DNA of 64,000 nucleotides from the NCBI GenBank assembly GCA_000828075.3, contig JXCB02000027.1:172959-236958 (forward strand), read 5' to 3'. Every line of letters begins with the position of its first letter. Position 1 is the stretch's first letter. The notes under the pieces were generated by a model. That model was not told where the DNA came from. It did not search any database and saw only the letters and a program-made list of their open reading frames with translations. The DNA comes from Tolypothrix campylonemoides VB511288 (GTDB taxonomy: Bacteria; Cyanobacteriota; Cyanobacteriia; Cyanobacteriales; Nostocaceae). Of the stretch, positions 1 to 8,269 are shown piece after piece. The translations under genes and the position numbers were made by a program.

Positions 1-1992
1 ACTGGCGGAAGCAATTGTCTTGCCGTCGGGACTGAAACTGACGCCAATGACCCTATCGCTATGACCGTTGAGGGTTTTGAGCAATTGCCCTTGCACGTTC
101 CACAACCGTACCGTCTTATCATTACTGGCGGAAGCAATCGTCTTGCCGTCCGGGCTGAAACTGACGCCAATGACCGCATCGCTATGACCTTCTAAACGGT
201 TGCGCTCTTTTATCTCGTAGACTGCTTGCCACAGCGTTGGCACAACCTCAGCCTTAATTTGGGGTTCGGTTGTTAGCCAGAATGCTTTCTGTAATTTTGT
301 CCCTGTTCTCAAACTTTCCAGCAAAGCTTCTAACTGTTGATTGGAAGAAAAAAACGCTTCTGAAGATGTTCTAAAGGCTTTGATTTCATTGTGTTGAGCT
401 TGGCGATATAGAAAGAAAGCCGCAACCCCTAGCCCAGTTGCAGCAACAAAACCAGCCAGCGCCACAACCAAAGCGTACGTAATATTCCTGCGAGCTTTTT
501 TTTGACGTTCAATTTCTTCTTGTTGTCGCCTCAGTTCCTCTTGCTGGCGTCGCTCTTTCTCAGCCACTTCAGCATCTCTTGCTCTAGCACTCTCATCTAA
601 AAACTGCATTGCCCGCTCAAACTGCGGGTCATAACGCCCAGCCCAAGCTGAATTAGGTTTATTTCGTTCTCGCCAATTCAAAGCAATTGTGAGTTCCGGA
701 TCGCGCCAGAGTCCAGCTTGCTTTTCCTGGTACAGTGCTGAGGTTTCCGCCAAACGGCGATAAATCTGAGCCGAGTTAGCTTCTTCTTCCACCCAGTCTT
801 CTAACTTCTGCCAGACGCGCATTAAACTTTCATGAGAAATATCGAGTACGCAATCCCCATCCAACTTCACACCTACAGGCGGCATGAGAAATGACCGACC
901 AGGGGCGCGGAACTTCTCAACAATATCGATAACTGCGGCTTCAGTTGCCTCCGCCACTGCACAAACTTCACTCACTTTTGTGGAGCGGCGAATTCCGCGA
1001 CCATCAGCACCTTTCTCTGTGAGACATTTAAACAGTTTTTCCGCAATCTTTTGGCAGCGCTCATCTGGTAATTGGTGATAAATTTCGTCCGCGTGTTGCG
1101 ACAACGCCTTATCCATCCCACCAATCGCGTGATAATGGTGCAGGTCAATTAATTCTCCGATTTTGTGGTAGTTCCAAGTCCGCATCAGCGCGTGTTGCAA
1201 AATCGGCAATTGGTCTGGGTTATCGCCCACATCATTGAGCAGCCGATTCACCAAACGTGGTGTGATTTGAGCTTCGCCAACGTCAACCGGACCTGTAATT
1301 GCCGCTTGCAGTTGGTCGCGGGTTAAGCGGGGAATCAAGTACTGACTGTCATTGATCGCTTCCGGCAAATCCCGGAATTGGGCGCAGTCTCCCAAAAAGT
1401 CGGAACGCATTGTCAGCACAACATAAATGGGCAATTCCTGCTGCTGAGTTGCTTCCAAAAGTAGCTTGACAAATGCGGCTGCTTCATCTCCAGAATCCTT
1501 CCTGGGAGAGTTTTGCTTGAAGCGAAACAGCTCCTCAAACTGGTCAACCACAATCAGCAAGTTTTCATAACTCGGTCTTCTCGCTTGCTGCACAACTTCG
1601 ACCAGTCCTAAAGCACCGCGTCGCAGAACGGTTTCGGTAATAATTGTTTGAATCGGGGCATCTTCCGTATCTAAACCAAAGACATCTGGATGATTCAGCG
1701 CCTGTGCCAAATTCGCAATCGGGTCATTTCCCGGACGCATCACCGCCACCCGCCAACTTGAGCCAGCTTTGGTCATGAATCCACTGAACAGCGCCGGCAG
1801 TAACCCCGCCCGTACCAGCGAAGATTTGCCGCTTCCCGATGTGCCGACAACTGCTAAAAACCGATGACGCCGCAGCCTGCGGAGTAACTCATCTGTTTGC
1901 CCTTCCCGCCCAAAAAACACGTCATTTTCATGCGCTTCAAAAGGTCGTAACCCCGGAAAAGGATTCTTCTGGAGAGTTTGGGTGCTAACCAT
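1..1992 (-). CDS. nSTAND P-loop ATPase with TM helix and WD40 repeats (3' end outside window)
   Basis: STAND-type signalling ATPase. I translated the minus strand by eye from an ATG at 1992; the frame stays open to base 1, so at least 664 residues are present and the C-terminus lies outside. The N-terminus has the motif NPFPGLRPFEAHENDVFFGR common to cyanobacterial nSTAND proteins, a Walker A motif GTSGSGKSS near residue 50, and a Walker B-like VVDQFEELF near residue 148. A glutamine/glutamate/arginine-rich coiled coil (about 478-502) leads into one hydrophobic helix (about 503-528). From about residue 597 WD40 repeats begin (repeated FSPDGKTIASAS and DKTVRLWN). WD40 repeats usually form a ligand-sensing propeller. 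The start codon overlaps the stop of the upstream TIR gene by one base (TGATG), so the two are probably co-translated. An NTP-dependent sensor for the TIR effector is inference. Confidence 0.9.
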   Translation of the reverse strand, partial: MVSTQTLQKNPFPGLRPFEAHENDVFFGREGQTDELLRRLRRHRFLAVVGTSGSGKSSLVRAGLLPALFSGFMTKAGSSWRVAVMRPGNDPIANLAQALNHPDVFGLDTEDAPIQTIITETVLRRGALGLVEVVQQARRPSYENLLIVVDQFEELFRFKQNSPRKDSGDEAAAFVKLLLEATQQQELPIYVVLTMRSDFLGDCAQFRDLPEAINDSQYLIPRLTRDQLQAAITGPVDVGEAQITPRLVNRLLNDVGDNPDQLPILQHALMRTWNYHKIGELIDLHHYHAIGGMDKALSQHADEIYHQLPDERCQKIAEKLFKCLTEKGADGRGIRRSTKVSEVCAVAEATEAAVIDIVEKFRAPGRSFLMPPVGVKLDGDCVLDISHESLMRVWQKLEDWVEEEANSAQIYRRLAETSALYQEKQAGLWRDPELTIALNWRERNKPNSAWAGRYDPQFERAMQFLDESARARDAEVAEKERRQQEELRRQQEEIERQKKARRNITYALVVALAGFVAATGLGVAAFFLYRQAQHNEIKAFRTSSEAFFSSNQQLEALLESLRTGTKLQKAFWLTTEPQIKAEVVPTLWQAVYEIKERNRLEGHSDAVIGVSFSPDGKTIASASNDKTVRLWNVQGQLLKTLNGHSDRVIGVSFSPDGKTIASAS

Positions 1993-3449
1993 CACTGTTG
2001 CCCTCTCTGGATAAGTTGGGCAACGAATAATTCTAATTCATTGACATTTTGAATTAACTGTGCTTCGCGAGTGCGACACCACCGCCGCTTTTGTTCTGTA
2101 TGCGGTTCACCCATGAAGATACCTTTCGCCAGCATGGGTTTTGACCGACCATAACCATTAACTTTTCGTAAGTCTCCTAATTTTGTCCGCACCCACGGTT
2201 CTTGAATATCACCGCAGTAGATAATCACCACATCACACACCTGTAGTTGCTCTTGATGATCCTGACGCACCTGCGCTTCGTCTCCCTCAAACAAAGGCAA
2301 TATCACTTCCAATCCTTGGTTGTAGAGATATTCATCCAAAGGAGCGATCGCCTCTCTGTCGCGCTGGTCACATATTAAGTAAACTCGCAAAGGTCCATCT
2401 TCTGCAAGAGCTTCATTCGTCGGCTGCGGCTTAGGATTGAGTTTATCTTGAATTATAGTCTTGAATTGTTCCAAGCTTGTCTGCAACAGGTTAGCATCAC
2501 TTTGCAGAAATTGGATAAATTCTTCCTGACGCGGTTCTTGTGGCTGTAACCCGACTGGCATCCAAACTAAGCGCAAAAATTCAGGAGAGTTTTGAGCGTG
2601 TTGAGCTGCTAGTTCATTTTGTAAAACAACAAGCGATCGCTCTGCTCCTTCTGGCACCATACCATACCTGGCACCAATCAAATGGATGGAAAGTTTGCAG
2701 CCCTCCAAATTCTCACGCACCACCTGTTCAAAATCAGGATAATAAAAAGGGAGCGATCGTTCTGGCAAAACAACATAACCCCGCTGCTGCAACTCCCGCT
2801 TGACTTTGTCACGTTCTTCTACAAGATCAGAAGTCGTTTCTGCTAAATAAATCGTGGTTCCGGTGGGTGCGATCGGAGTTTGCTCACCCGTACCGTTACC
2901 ATGACTGGAAAAATTGTCCAGCATCTGTTTAATGTCATAAGCCAAATCGTTGACTTTAGTCCAATAATTGCGTTCAGCTTCCGCACCAAATATTTTACTA
3001 AATTCAATTGGTCTACCAGACTGATCGAACTGATAAAACTCATAACCCAGAAGTTCTTGCACTTCCTGAGGATGCTGCTTTCGTTCAACTGGGGTTTTGA
3101 TAACCTTAAAAATCCGCGATTTATCAGCAACACGAACGCCACCTGTGGTTGCTGCAGCTTTATAAAATTCCCGCAGTTCTCTGACACACCAATCGGATTT
3201 GACATAGCGAGGTGAGAGGACAGAAACCAGCAACGCCACCTTGGGGAACCGTTCTACAATTGTGTCACCGAAATAATCATTGCCTTGCAGTTTGAGATCT
3301 CGCCAAATTTTTGGTGTTTCTCCACGTAGTTGTGCCAAACGGATTTGCAAGGCGCGATGGAAATCCGAAATCCATCCTTCCTGCCCTTCAGTGAGCGGGT
3401 GGTTATCAATGTGGGCGTAACTTATAAAAATATCATCTTCAAAACCCAT
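1992..3449 (-). CDS. TIR domain protein with DUF4062-like middle and TIR-like C-terminal domain
   Basis: About 485 residues. An N-terminal TIR domain (about 5-135) opens with DIFISYAHID and carries the SDWCVREL segment, whose glutamate (about residue 91) is at the position of the NADase catalytic glutamate in enzymatic TIR domains. A middle domain (about 198-345; TIYLAETTSDLVEERDKV, later GARYGMVPEG) resembles DUF4062 or another flavodoxin-like fold. A C-terminal domain (about 355-482; LRVYLICDQRDREA, later CDVVIIYCGD) looks like a second, degenerate TIR. The frame also allows GTG at 3452; I prefer ATG at 3449, preceded by GAGAGG. The downstream ATPase gene overlaps its stop by one base. TIR NADases work in bacterial antiviral systems, plant immunity and SARM1; that role here is inference. 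Confidence 0.85.
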   Translation of the reverse strand: MGFEDDIFISYAHIDNHPLTEGQEGWISDFHRALQIRLAQLRGETPKIWRDLKLQGNDYFGDTIVERFPKVALLVSVLSPRYVKSDWCVRELREFYKAAATTGGVRVADKSRIFKVIKTPVERKQHPQEVQELLGYEFYQFDQSGRPIEFSKIFGAEAERNYWTKVNDLAYDIKQMLDNFSSHGNGTGEQTPIAPTGTTIYLAETTSDLVEERDKVKRELQQRGYVVLPERSLPFYYPDFEQVVRENLEGCKLSIHLIGARYGMVPEGAERSLVVLQNELAAQHAQNSPEFLRLVWMPVGLQPQEPRQEEFIQFLQSDANLLQTSLEQFKTIIQDKLNPKPQPTNEALAEDGPLRVYLICDQRDREAIAPLDEYLYNQGLEVILPLFEGDEAQVRQDHQEQLQVCDVVIIYCGDIQEPWVRTKLGDLRKVNGYGRSKPMLAKGIFMGEPHTEQKRRWCRTREAQLIQNVNELELFVAQLIQRGQQ

Positions 3450-3479
3450 CACTTTCTCGACCTCTCACCCAAAATAATC

Positions 3480-3509
3480 GTAGGGTGGGCATTGCAATGC
3501 CCACCCTAC
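3480..3509. repeat. Perfect 30-bp palindrome (GTAGGGTGGGCATTG family)
   Basis: GTAGGGTGGGCATTG is followed directly by its reverse complement, just upstream of the TIR gene. A related half (TAGGGTGGGCATTGCC) lies near 11691 upstream of rsmG. Such GGGTGGGCATTGCCCACC palindromes are dispersed in cyanobacterial genomes. It could act as a terminator-like hairpin. A second imperfect hairpin, CCCAGCCTCTGACTGGG, follows near 3535. Confidence 0.75.
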
Positions 3510-3745
3510 AACTACAACACCTTTTGCCTTGTTCCCAGCCTCTGACTGGGAATAGCATTGGCAGGCAGCAAGCAGCCCGCCTTAATTGCGGCACCGCCCC
3601 AAACGCATTTCCAGATAGAACCTGGAAACGAGATTTTAGAAACTGAGTTTTCATTTAACCGCACGAGGCAAGAGAGGAGACAGAGGAGAGCAAAAGAAAA
3701 TATTCAATTTTTTTCACGAATGATAATAAAATATAAAAATTTTTA

Positions 3746-4357
3746 CTATGAAATATTTTTCTCTGAAGCTTTGTTATCTGTTGGTGATTGAGGAATAATT
3801 CCTTTCATTAACTCCTGCTCACCTTCTTCCTTTTGCTTTTCCTTCTTGTACACAACTTCGGTAACATATACATCAACATCACGTTGGAGGATATCTTCAA
3901 TTTGGGTAGCAAAATTAGAAAAAGCTTCTTGATGGCTCTTGTAACCACTATAGAGTCCGCTTAATTGGGAGAATTGCCAGCCCTGAGTTTTTAGGGATTC
4001 AGTTGTGTGCCGATAATGCCGCCAGCGATCGCCATAGTGAAAAAATTCTTCCACAGCAGAACTGATCGCAACCACTCCACTAAGAGCGATCGTTCCCCAG
4101 CGAACATATGAAGCAACGTTTTTGTCACTAATATTTAAACCCACCAAGATAGGAACGATAATGCCACCGATAATTGCTGTGAGTCGTAGTCTGTAATACC
4201 AGTCACGAGCATTTCTAGCCCGTCCCCCCATCCACGATACTTGTTCCAGCCAGCGCGATCGCAAAAACTGCTTTTGTAAATCAGACAGTTCGAGTGTTTC
4301 GATCAGTTTTTCCAAGCTTTGTTTTGAGCTTGTACGATTTGAATCCTGAGATGGCAT
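3746..4357 (-). CDS. DUF4231/SLATT-type two-helix membrane protein
   Basis: 203 residues with two hydrophobic helices (about 58-76, LTAIIGGIIVPILVGL, and about 86-106, GTIALSGVVAISSAVEEFF), flanked by charged, probably cytosolic segments. The order (DLQKQFLRSRWLEQ, two helices, then HYGDRWRHYRHTTESLKTQGW) matches DUF4231, part of the SLATT superfamily. SLATT proteins are predicted pore-forming effectors that accompany nucleotide-signalling and SLOG-type conflict systems; that role is family inference, not shown here. The ATG is preceded by AAGGAG at good spacing. The gene lies about 300 bp upstream of the TIR gene on the same strand, with a palindrome in the gap, so co-transcription is possible but not certain. 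Confidence 0.75.
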   Translation of the reverse strand: MPSQDSNRTSSKQSLEKLIETLELSDLQKQFLRSRWLEQVSWMGGRARNARDWYYRLRLTAIIGGIIVPILVGLNISDKNVASYVRWGTIALSGVVAISSAVEEFFHYGDRWRHYRHTTESLKTQGWQFSQLSGLYSGYKSHQEAFSNFATQIEDILQRDVDVYVTEVVYKKEKQKEEGEQELMKGIIPQSPTDNKASEKNIS

Positions 4358-4480
4358 TCTTTACTCCTTATCAATAAGGCGCTTCTCAATGACCTCTAAA
4401 GTCATTATCAACTCATATTCTGTCTTGGTTATCCTAAATATAGCGGTTTGCAATTGGGAAGGTAGATCAAAGAAATAATG

Positions 4481-4513
4481 AACCACAGATGGACACAGAT
4501 GGACACAGATAAA
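4481..4513. repeat. Tandem ACCACAGATGGACACAGAT-type repeat
   Basis: A 10-base unit (GGACACAGAT) is repeated after AACCACAGAT. The same family occurs near 13660, 30195, 51198-51231 and, as an inverted pair, 54848-54902. It lies in the 270-bp non-coding gap between the SLATT and Uma2 genes. Confidence 0.7.
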
Positions 4514-4570
4514 TAATTACTTCATTCAATTGAGTTGCGCTATATAGCAATCCTAAATCATTGGTAAACA

Positions 4571-4603
4571 AGATTCCCGACTTCTTAAAGAAGTCGGGAA
4601 TCT
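4571..4603. repeat. 33-bp near-perfect palindrome, terminator-like
   Basis: AGATTCCCGACTTCTT, one A, then the exact reverse complement. It lies just downstream of the stop of the minus-strand Uma2 gene and could form a strong hairpin in its transcript. There is no clear T run, so it may be a REP-like element rather than a true terminator. Confidence 0.65.
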
Positions 4604-4627
4604 GAACCAAATATTCTGGTCATTCAC

Positions 4628-5191
4628 TTACAACTTCAACCATCCAAATAACTGTCCTACACTCAATTGAAAGTCGTTGACTAAATGAGGAACTGGTAAT
4701 ATTTCCTGTTCTTTTTGTAAAAATTGTGGTTGTTGTCCTGGCGGATAAACTAACACTGCCCGCTCATCTGGATCAATCAGCCAACCCAAGGAACTACCAT
4801 GCTCAAGGCAATGTAATATATTACTTGTTACTTTCGTCTGGCTTTGGTCTGGAGAAAGAATTTCTATTGTCCAATCTGGGGCAGCTTGAAAAACATTTGC
4901 CACATCTCCACGCTCATCTATGGGAATTCGCTCCCAAGCAAACACAGCCACATCTGGCACAATCGAACGTCCACCAAAGGTACACCGTAATTCTGGGAAG
5001 GCAAGAGCAATCTTCGGACTTTCAACCACTTCGTTAATAGTAGTGACTAACTTACCTTGTAACTTACTGTGCTTTCCTTGAGGCATTGGTTTTTGAATAA
5101 TTTGACCATCAATATATTCACTCGCTGGTTTTGTTTCTGGTAGTTTAAGAAACTCCTCTAAACTCAGGGTTTTAGTTGGTAACTGTACCAT
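4628..5191 (-). CDS. Uma2 family (DUF820) restriction endonuclease-fold protein
   Basis: 187 residues. The N-terminal LSLEEFLKLPETKPASEYIDG and central VPDVAVFAWERIP ... PDWTIEILSPDQS are hallmarks of the Uma2/DUF820 family, a PD-(D/E)xK nuclease fold greatly expanded in cyanobacteria with no firmly known role. Acidic residues of VPDVAV and TIEIL are at the usual active-site positions. The frame runs upstream to a TTG, but ATG at 5191 is preceded by a perfect GGAGG at 7-base spacing, so I chose it. The gene lies immediately downstream of the amino-acid transporter operon on the same strand (42-bp gap), so read-through is possible. Confidence 0.85.
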   Translation of the reverse strand: MVQLPTKTLSLEEFLKLPETKPASEYIDGQIIQKPMPQGKHSKLQGKLVTTINEVVESPKIALAFPELRCTFGGRSIVPDVAVFAWERIPIDERGDVANVFQAAPDWTIEILSPDQSQTKVTSNILHCLEHGSSLGWLIDPDERAVLVYPPGQQPQFLQKEQEILPVPHLVNDFQLSVGQLFGWLKL

Positions 5192-5233
5192 GTGCGAACC
5201 TCCCAAGTCGTCTTTACCACAACAGTAGCTTAA

Positions 5234-5974
5234 TCACCCCAAATAAGCCTTTTTCACTCGCTCATCGGTAATTAATTCCGATGCTGCACCTGACAGGGTA
5301 ATACAACCGGCTTCTAACACATAACCACGATCTGCAATTTGTAGGGCAAGGTTAGCGTTTTGTTCAACCAAAAGGATAGTAACGCCTGTAGCACGCAAAT
5401 TCTGAATGATGCTGAAAATTTCCCGAACAATTGTAGGTGCTAAACCCAAACTAGGCTCATCTAAAAGCAAAAGTTTGGGTTTACTCATCAAAGCACGGGC
5501 TATGGCTAACATTTGTTGTTCACCACCGCTGAGAGTTCCCGCGAGTTGATGGCGTCTTTGTGCTAAACGCGGGAACATCTCAAAGTAGTATTGAATATCA
5601 TTTCTTAGCTCTGTTTGATTAGAGCGAATATAAGCACCCAAGAGTAAGTTATCTAAAACTGTTTGCCGCGCTAATACTCTTCTTCCTTCAGGACAATGGG
5701 CGATACCTAGTTGTACAACTTCGTGCGCTTGGCGGCGGGTGATATTACGTCCGCTGTACATAATTTTGCCACGGTGAGGATTAACTATTTTGGAGATAGC
5801 GCGCAGAGTCGTCGTTTTGCCTGCACCATTAGCACCTATCAAAGTAACGACTTCACCATTGTTCACGTATAAATTAATATTTTCTAAAGCTTCAATTCCT
5901 CCATAATTAACATAAAGGTCTTTGATTTCTAATATTTGAAAATTTTCTTTATTATTTAATATATTGGTGTTCAT
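5234..5974 (-). CDS. livF: Branched-chain/neutral amino acid ABC transporter ATPase, LivF (NatE) type
   Basis: 246 residues, the usual LivF length. Walker A is GANGAGKTT (about 47-55), the signature is LSGGEQQ and Walker B is LLLLDEPSLGLAP, followed by LLVEQNANLAL, typical of LivF. One of two ATPases that power uptake across the inner membrane. It is the last gene of a six-gene minus-strand operon (livK, livH, cupin, livM, livG, livF), 25 bp after livG. In cyanobacteria this family includes the neutral amino acid permease NatABCDE; I cannot tell from sequence whether this copy is that system or a paralogue. Confidence 0.92.
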   Translation of the reverse strand: MNTNILNNKENFQILEIKDLYVNYGGIEALENINLYVNNGEVVTLIGANGAGKTTTLRAISKIVNPHRGKIMYSGRNITRRQAHEVVQLGIAHCPEGRRVLARQTVLDNLLLGAYIRSNQTELRNDIQYYFEMFPRLAQRRHQLAGTLSGGEQQMLAIARALMSKPKLLLLDEPSLGLAPTIVREIFSIIQNLRATGVTILLVEQNANLALQIADRGYVLEAGCITLSGAASELITDERVKKAYLG

Positions 5975-5999
5975 TTGTGTGCATTTGTGGTTAATATCC

Positions 6000-6797
6000 T
6001 TAATCGTTACCCAAATACGCGTTAATCACAGCGGGGTCATTTCTAACAACAGATGGTTCTCCTAAAGCAATCAACTGACCAAAATCTAAAACGGCGATGC
6101 GATCGCATAAACCCATAACTAAAGGTACATGATGCTCAATCAGAATTATTGTCAAGTTGAATTTGTCGCGGAGGTTACGGATAAATCTACTGAGCTGTTG
6201 CTTTTCACTAGGGTTCATACCCGCAGCCGGTTCATCTAAGAGTAAAATTTGCGGATCTAAGGCAAGGGCGCGGGCAATTTCTAGTCGTCGTTGGTCACCG
6301 TAGGAAAAGTTTTTGGCTTTTTCATCGATACGCTCAGCCAAACCAACAAGCTCGAGTAATTCTAAAGATTTTTGCTTATTTTTTTGTTCCTCTTTAATAG
6401 TAGGTGGCAGCCCCATAGCGCCTTTTAGCAAACTACTTTTAGTCTGTAAATGACGCGCAATTCTAACATTTTCTAAGGCAGATAGTTCAGCAAATAGGCG
6501 AATATTTTGGAATGTTCGAGCAATACCCAAACTAGCAATTTTATAGGGAGGTAGTTGAGAAATTTCTGCACCTTGAAACAATAATTCCCCACTTGAAGGT
6601 GTAATGAATCCTGTTATTAAATTAAATAAAGTTGTTTTGCCAGCACCATTGGGACCAATTAGCCCAAAAATTTCATGTTGATTGACTACGAAAGAGACAT
6701 TGTTAACCGCCACTAGCCCCCCAAAGCTACGAGTGAGGTTTTTCGCCTCTAATATTGGTAGTCCAAATACAGTTTTTGTCACCTTTTCTTGAGTCAT
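6000..6797 (-). CDS. livG: Branched-chain/neutral amino acid ABC transporter ATPase, LivG (NatA) type
   Basis: 265 residues. Walker A is GPNGAGKTT and Walker B is LLLDEPAAGMNP. The signature FSYGDQRRLEIARALA has the LivG-type YGDQR in place of LSGGQ. The C-terminal GEPSVVRNDPAVINAYLG is characteristic of LivG. It pairs with LivF as the ATPase heterodimer. The spacing to livM (36 bp) and livF (25 bp) supports one transcript. Confidence 0.92.
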   Translation of the reverse strand: MTQEKVTKTVFGLPILEAKNLTRSFGGLVAVNNVSFVVNQHEIFGLIGPNGAGKTTLFNLITGFITPSSGELLFQGAEISQLPPYKIASLGIARTFQNIRLFAELSALENVRIARHLQTKSSLLKGAMGLPPTIKEEQKNKQKSLELLELVGLAERIDEKAKNFSYGDQRRLEIARALALDPQILLLDEPAAGMNPSEKQQLSRFIRNLRDKFNLTIILIEHHVPLVMGLCDRIAVLDFGQLIALGEPSVVRNDPAVINAYLGND

Positions 6798-6832
6798 TAT
6801 AGTTATTTCAATAGGTCTTATTTCAATAGCTC

Positions 6833-7771
6833 TTATTTCAATACATTAGTACTGCGCTTTTTGCGTTTTTTAAATAAATCTGGAGTGACAAGACCTTGGG
6901 GGAAAAATATGGTACCGATAACTATAAGTAATCCAAAGATAATTAATCTACCATCTCGCAAAAATTGCGCTAGCCAAGTCGGTAAACCACCTGTATCGGC
7001 TATTGCTCTCAACACTTCTGGCAGAGCTGTAAATACCATACCTCCAACTACGGAACCTAGAAAAGTTCTGGAACCACCAATTAACACAAAAGTTAAGTAA
7101 ATAATACTGGCATCAAATGTGCCTTGGCGTGCATTCCAGGTATTAAGAAAGTGGGCGCTGATTGCACCAACCACTCCTGCCAGAATACACCCTAACGTGA
7201 ATGCCCAAACTTTGTAGTAAGTTGGGTTAATTCCCATGGCACTTGCTGCCAATTCATCCTCACGGATGGCGATGAATGCTCTTCCGGCTCGGATGCGTTC
7301 TAAACGATAAATGAAGATAATGCTAATAAGGAGTAATGGCAGCGCAATCCATAAGTATTCGATTGGTGTTTGAAATGGTTGAGGAATGGCAAAAATGCCG
7401 ACAGCACCACCTGTAATATCTAAATTTAGAGATATGACTCGCAGAACTTCTACAAAGGCAATGGTGGCGATCGCCAAATAAATCCCCCGCAACCGCAACG
7501 CTGGAATTCCCACCGCCACACCCAATAAACCAGAAACTACACCAGCAATCAACATTTCCAGTAATAACAGTGGAATGGGGAATGAACCAGTTGTGGAAGA
7601 GAAAACGGTTGTGGAGAGAATTGCTGCAATATAACCACCCAAAGCATAAAAGCCAGGGCTTGCCATAGACAACTGTCCCGCCATCAGTGGTAAGTATAAC
7701 GATAGCCCCAGCAGCGCCCCTAGTACCATAGAGACGATAAGAGATCCGTAAGTAGCGATAAATTCAGCCAT
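6833..7771 (-). CDS. livM: Branched-chain/neutral amino acid ABC transporter permease, LivM (NatC) type
   Basis: 312 residues, strongly hydrophobic with about eight to ten membrane segments. Family motifs visible include GIPALRLRGIYLAIATIAF and REDELAASAMGINPTYYK, the cytoplasmic coupling loop that contacts the ATPase, followed by GGSRTFLGSVVGG. It forms the translocation pore with LivH. A cupin gene separates it from livH, unlike the usual direct livH-livM neighbourhood; the gap to the cupin gene is only 22 bp. Confidence 0.92.
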   Translation of the reverse strand: MAEFIATYGSLIVSMVLGALLGLSLYLPLMAGQLSMASPGFYALGGYIAAILSTTVFSSTTGSFPIPLLLLEMLIAGVVSGLLGVAVGIPALRLRGIYLAIATIAFVEVLRVISLNLDITGGAVGIFAIPQPFQTPIEYLWIALPLLLISIIFIYRLERIRAGRAFIAIREDELAASAMGINPTYYKVWAFTLGCILAGVVGAISAHFLNTWNARQGTFDASIIYLTFVLIGGSRTFLGSVVGGMVFTALPEVLRAIADTGGLPTWLAQFLRDGRLIIFGLLIVIGTIFFPQGLVTPDLFKKRKKRSTNVLK

Positions 7772-7793
7772 TTTAAAGAGTTTTGACTAAGCT

Positions 7794-8255
7794 TTAGTAG
7801 GGTGTTCCATCCTTGTGGATAAATACGCTGAATTTGCCATCAGGACTGGCTTTTGCAATCAAATCATGATCAGGATAAATCACTTCGTCATTGAGGGTGC
7901 GATCGCCCACCTCTAAATAAACACCAACCACCGACGACCGATTCACCAAGTGATGTCCATTCGCTTCATTGGCTGGAAATCCCGCCGCCATTCCTGGTTT
8001 AAGAATTTCCTCACCTGCATCTGTGATTAAAGTAAGTTCACCTTCCAAAATATATATGAATTCATCTTGATGGGAATGCCAGTGTCGCAAAGCAGAACTG
8101 CTTCCAGGTTCTAACTTTACCAGATTTACCCCAAAGTTCTTAAGCCCTGCAAAGTTGCCTAACCGTTGTCGAAGTCGTCCTGCAACAATTGGCTTGAACT
8201 CATCGGGATAATCTGTTCTGATTTCACTAGGTACTTTTTCTGGGTCGATAATCAT
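7794..8255 (-). CDS. Small cupin domain protein inside the amino-acid transporter operon
   Basis: 153 residues forming one cupin barrel. Motif 1 is visible as RHWHSHQDEFIYILEGELTL, with His, His and Glu at metal-ligand positions. Motif 2 (about PGMAAGFPANEANGHHLVNR) supplies another histidine. Single-domain cupins of this type bind a metal and a small molecule; the substrate cannot be read from sequence. It lies between livH (15-bp gap) and livM (22-bp gap) on the same strand, so it should be co-expressed with the transporter and may act on or sense its substrate (inference). No strong Shine-Dalgarno is visible before the ATG. Confidence 0.85.
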   Translation of the reverse strand: MIIDPEKVPSEIRTDYPDEFKPIVAGRLRQRLGNFAGLKNFGVNLVKLEPGSSSALRHWHSHQDEFIYILEGELTLITDAGEEILKPGMAAGFPANEANGHHLVNRSSVVGVYLEVGDRTLNDEVIYPDHDLIAKASPDGKFSVFIHKDGTPY

Positions 8256-8269
8256 TGAGTTACCAATCG

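Noticed and set aside
2540-3215. Several 87-120-codon frames overlapping the TIR gene on both strands
   Set aside because: They lie wholly inside a well-supported TIR gene and show no domain, signal or ribosome site.
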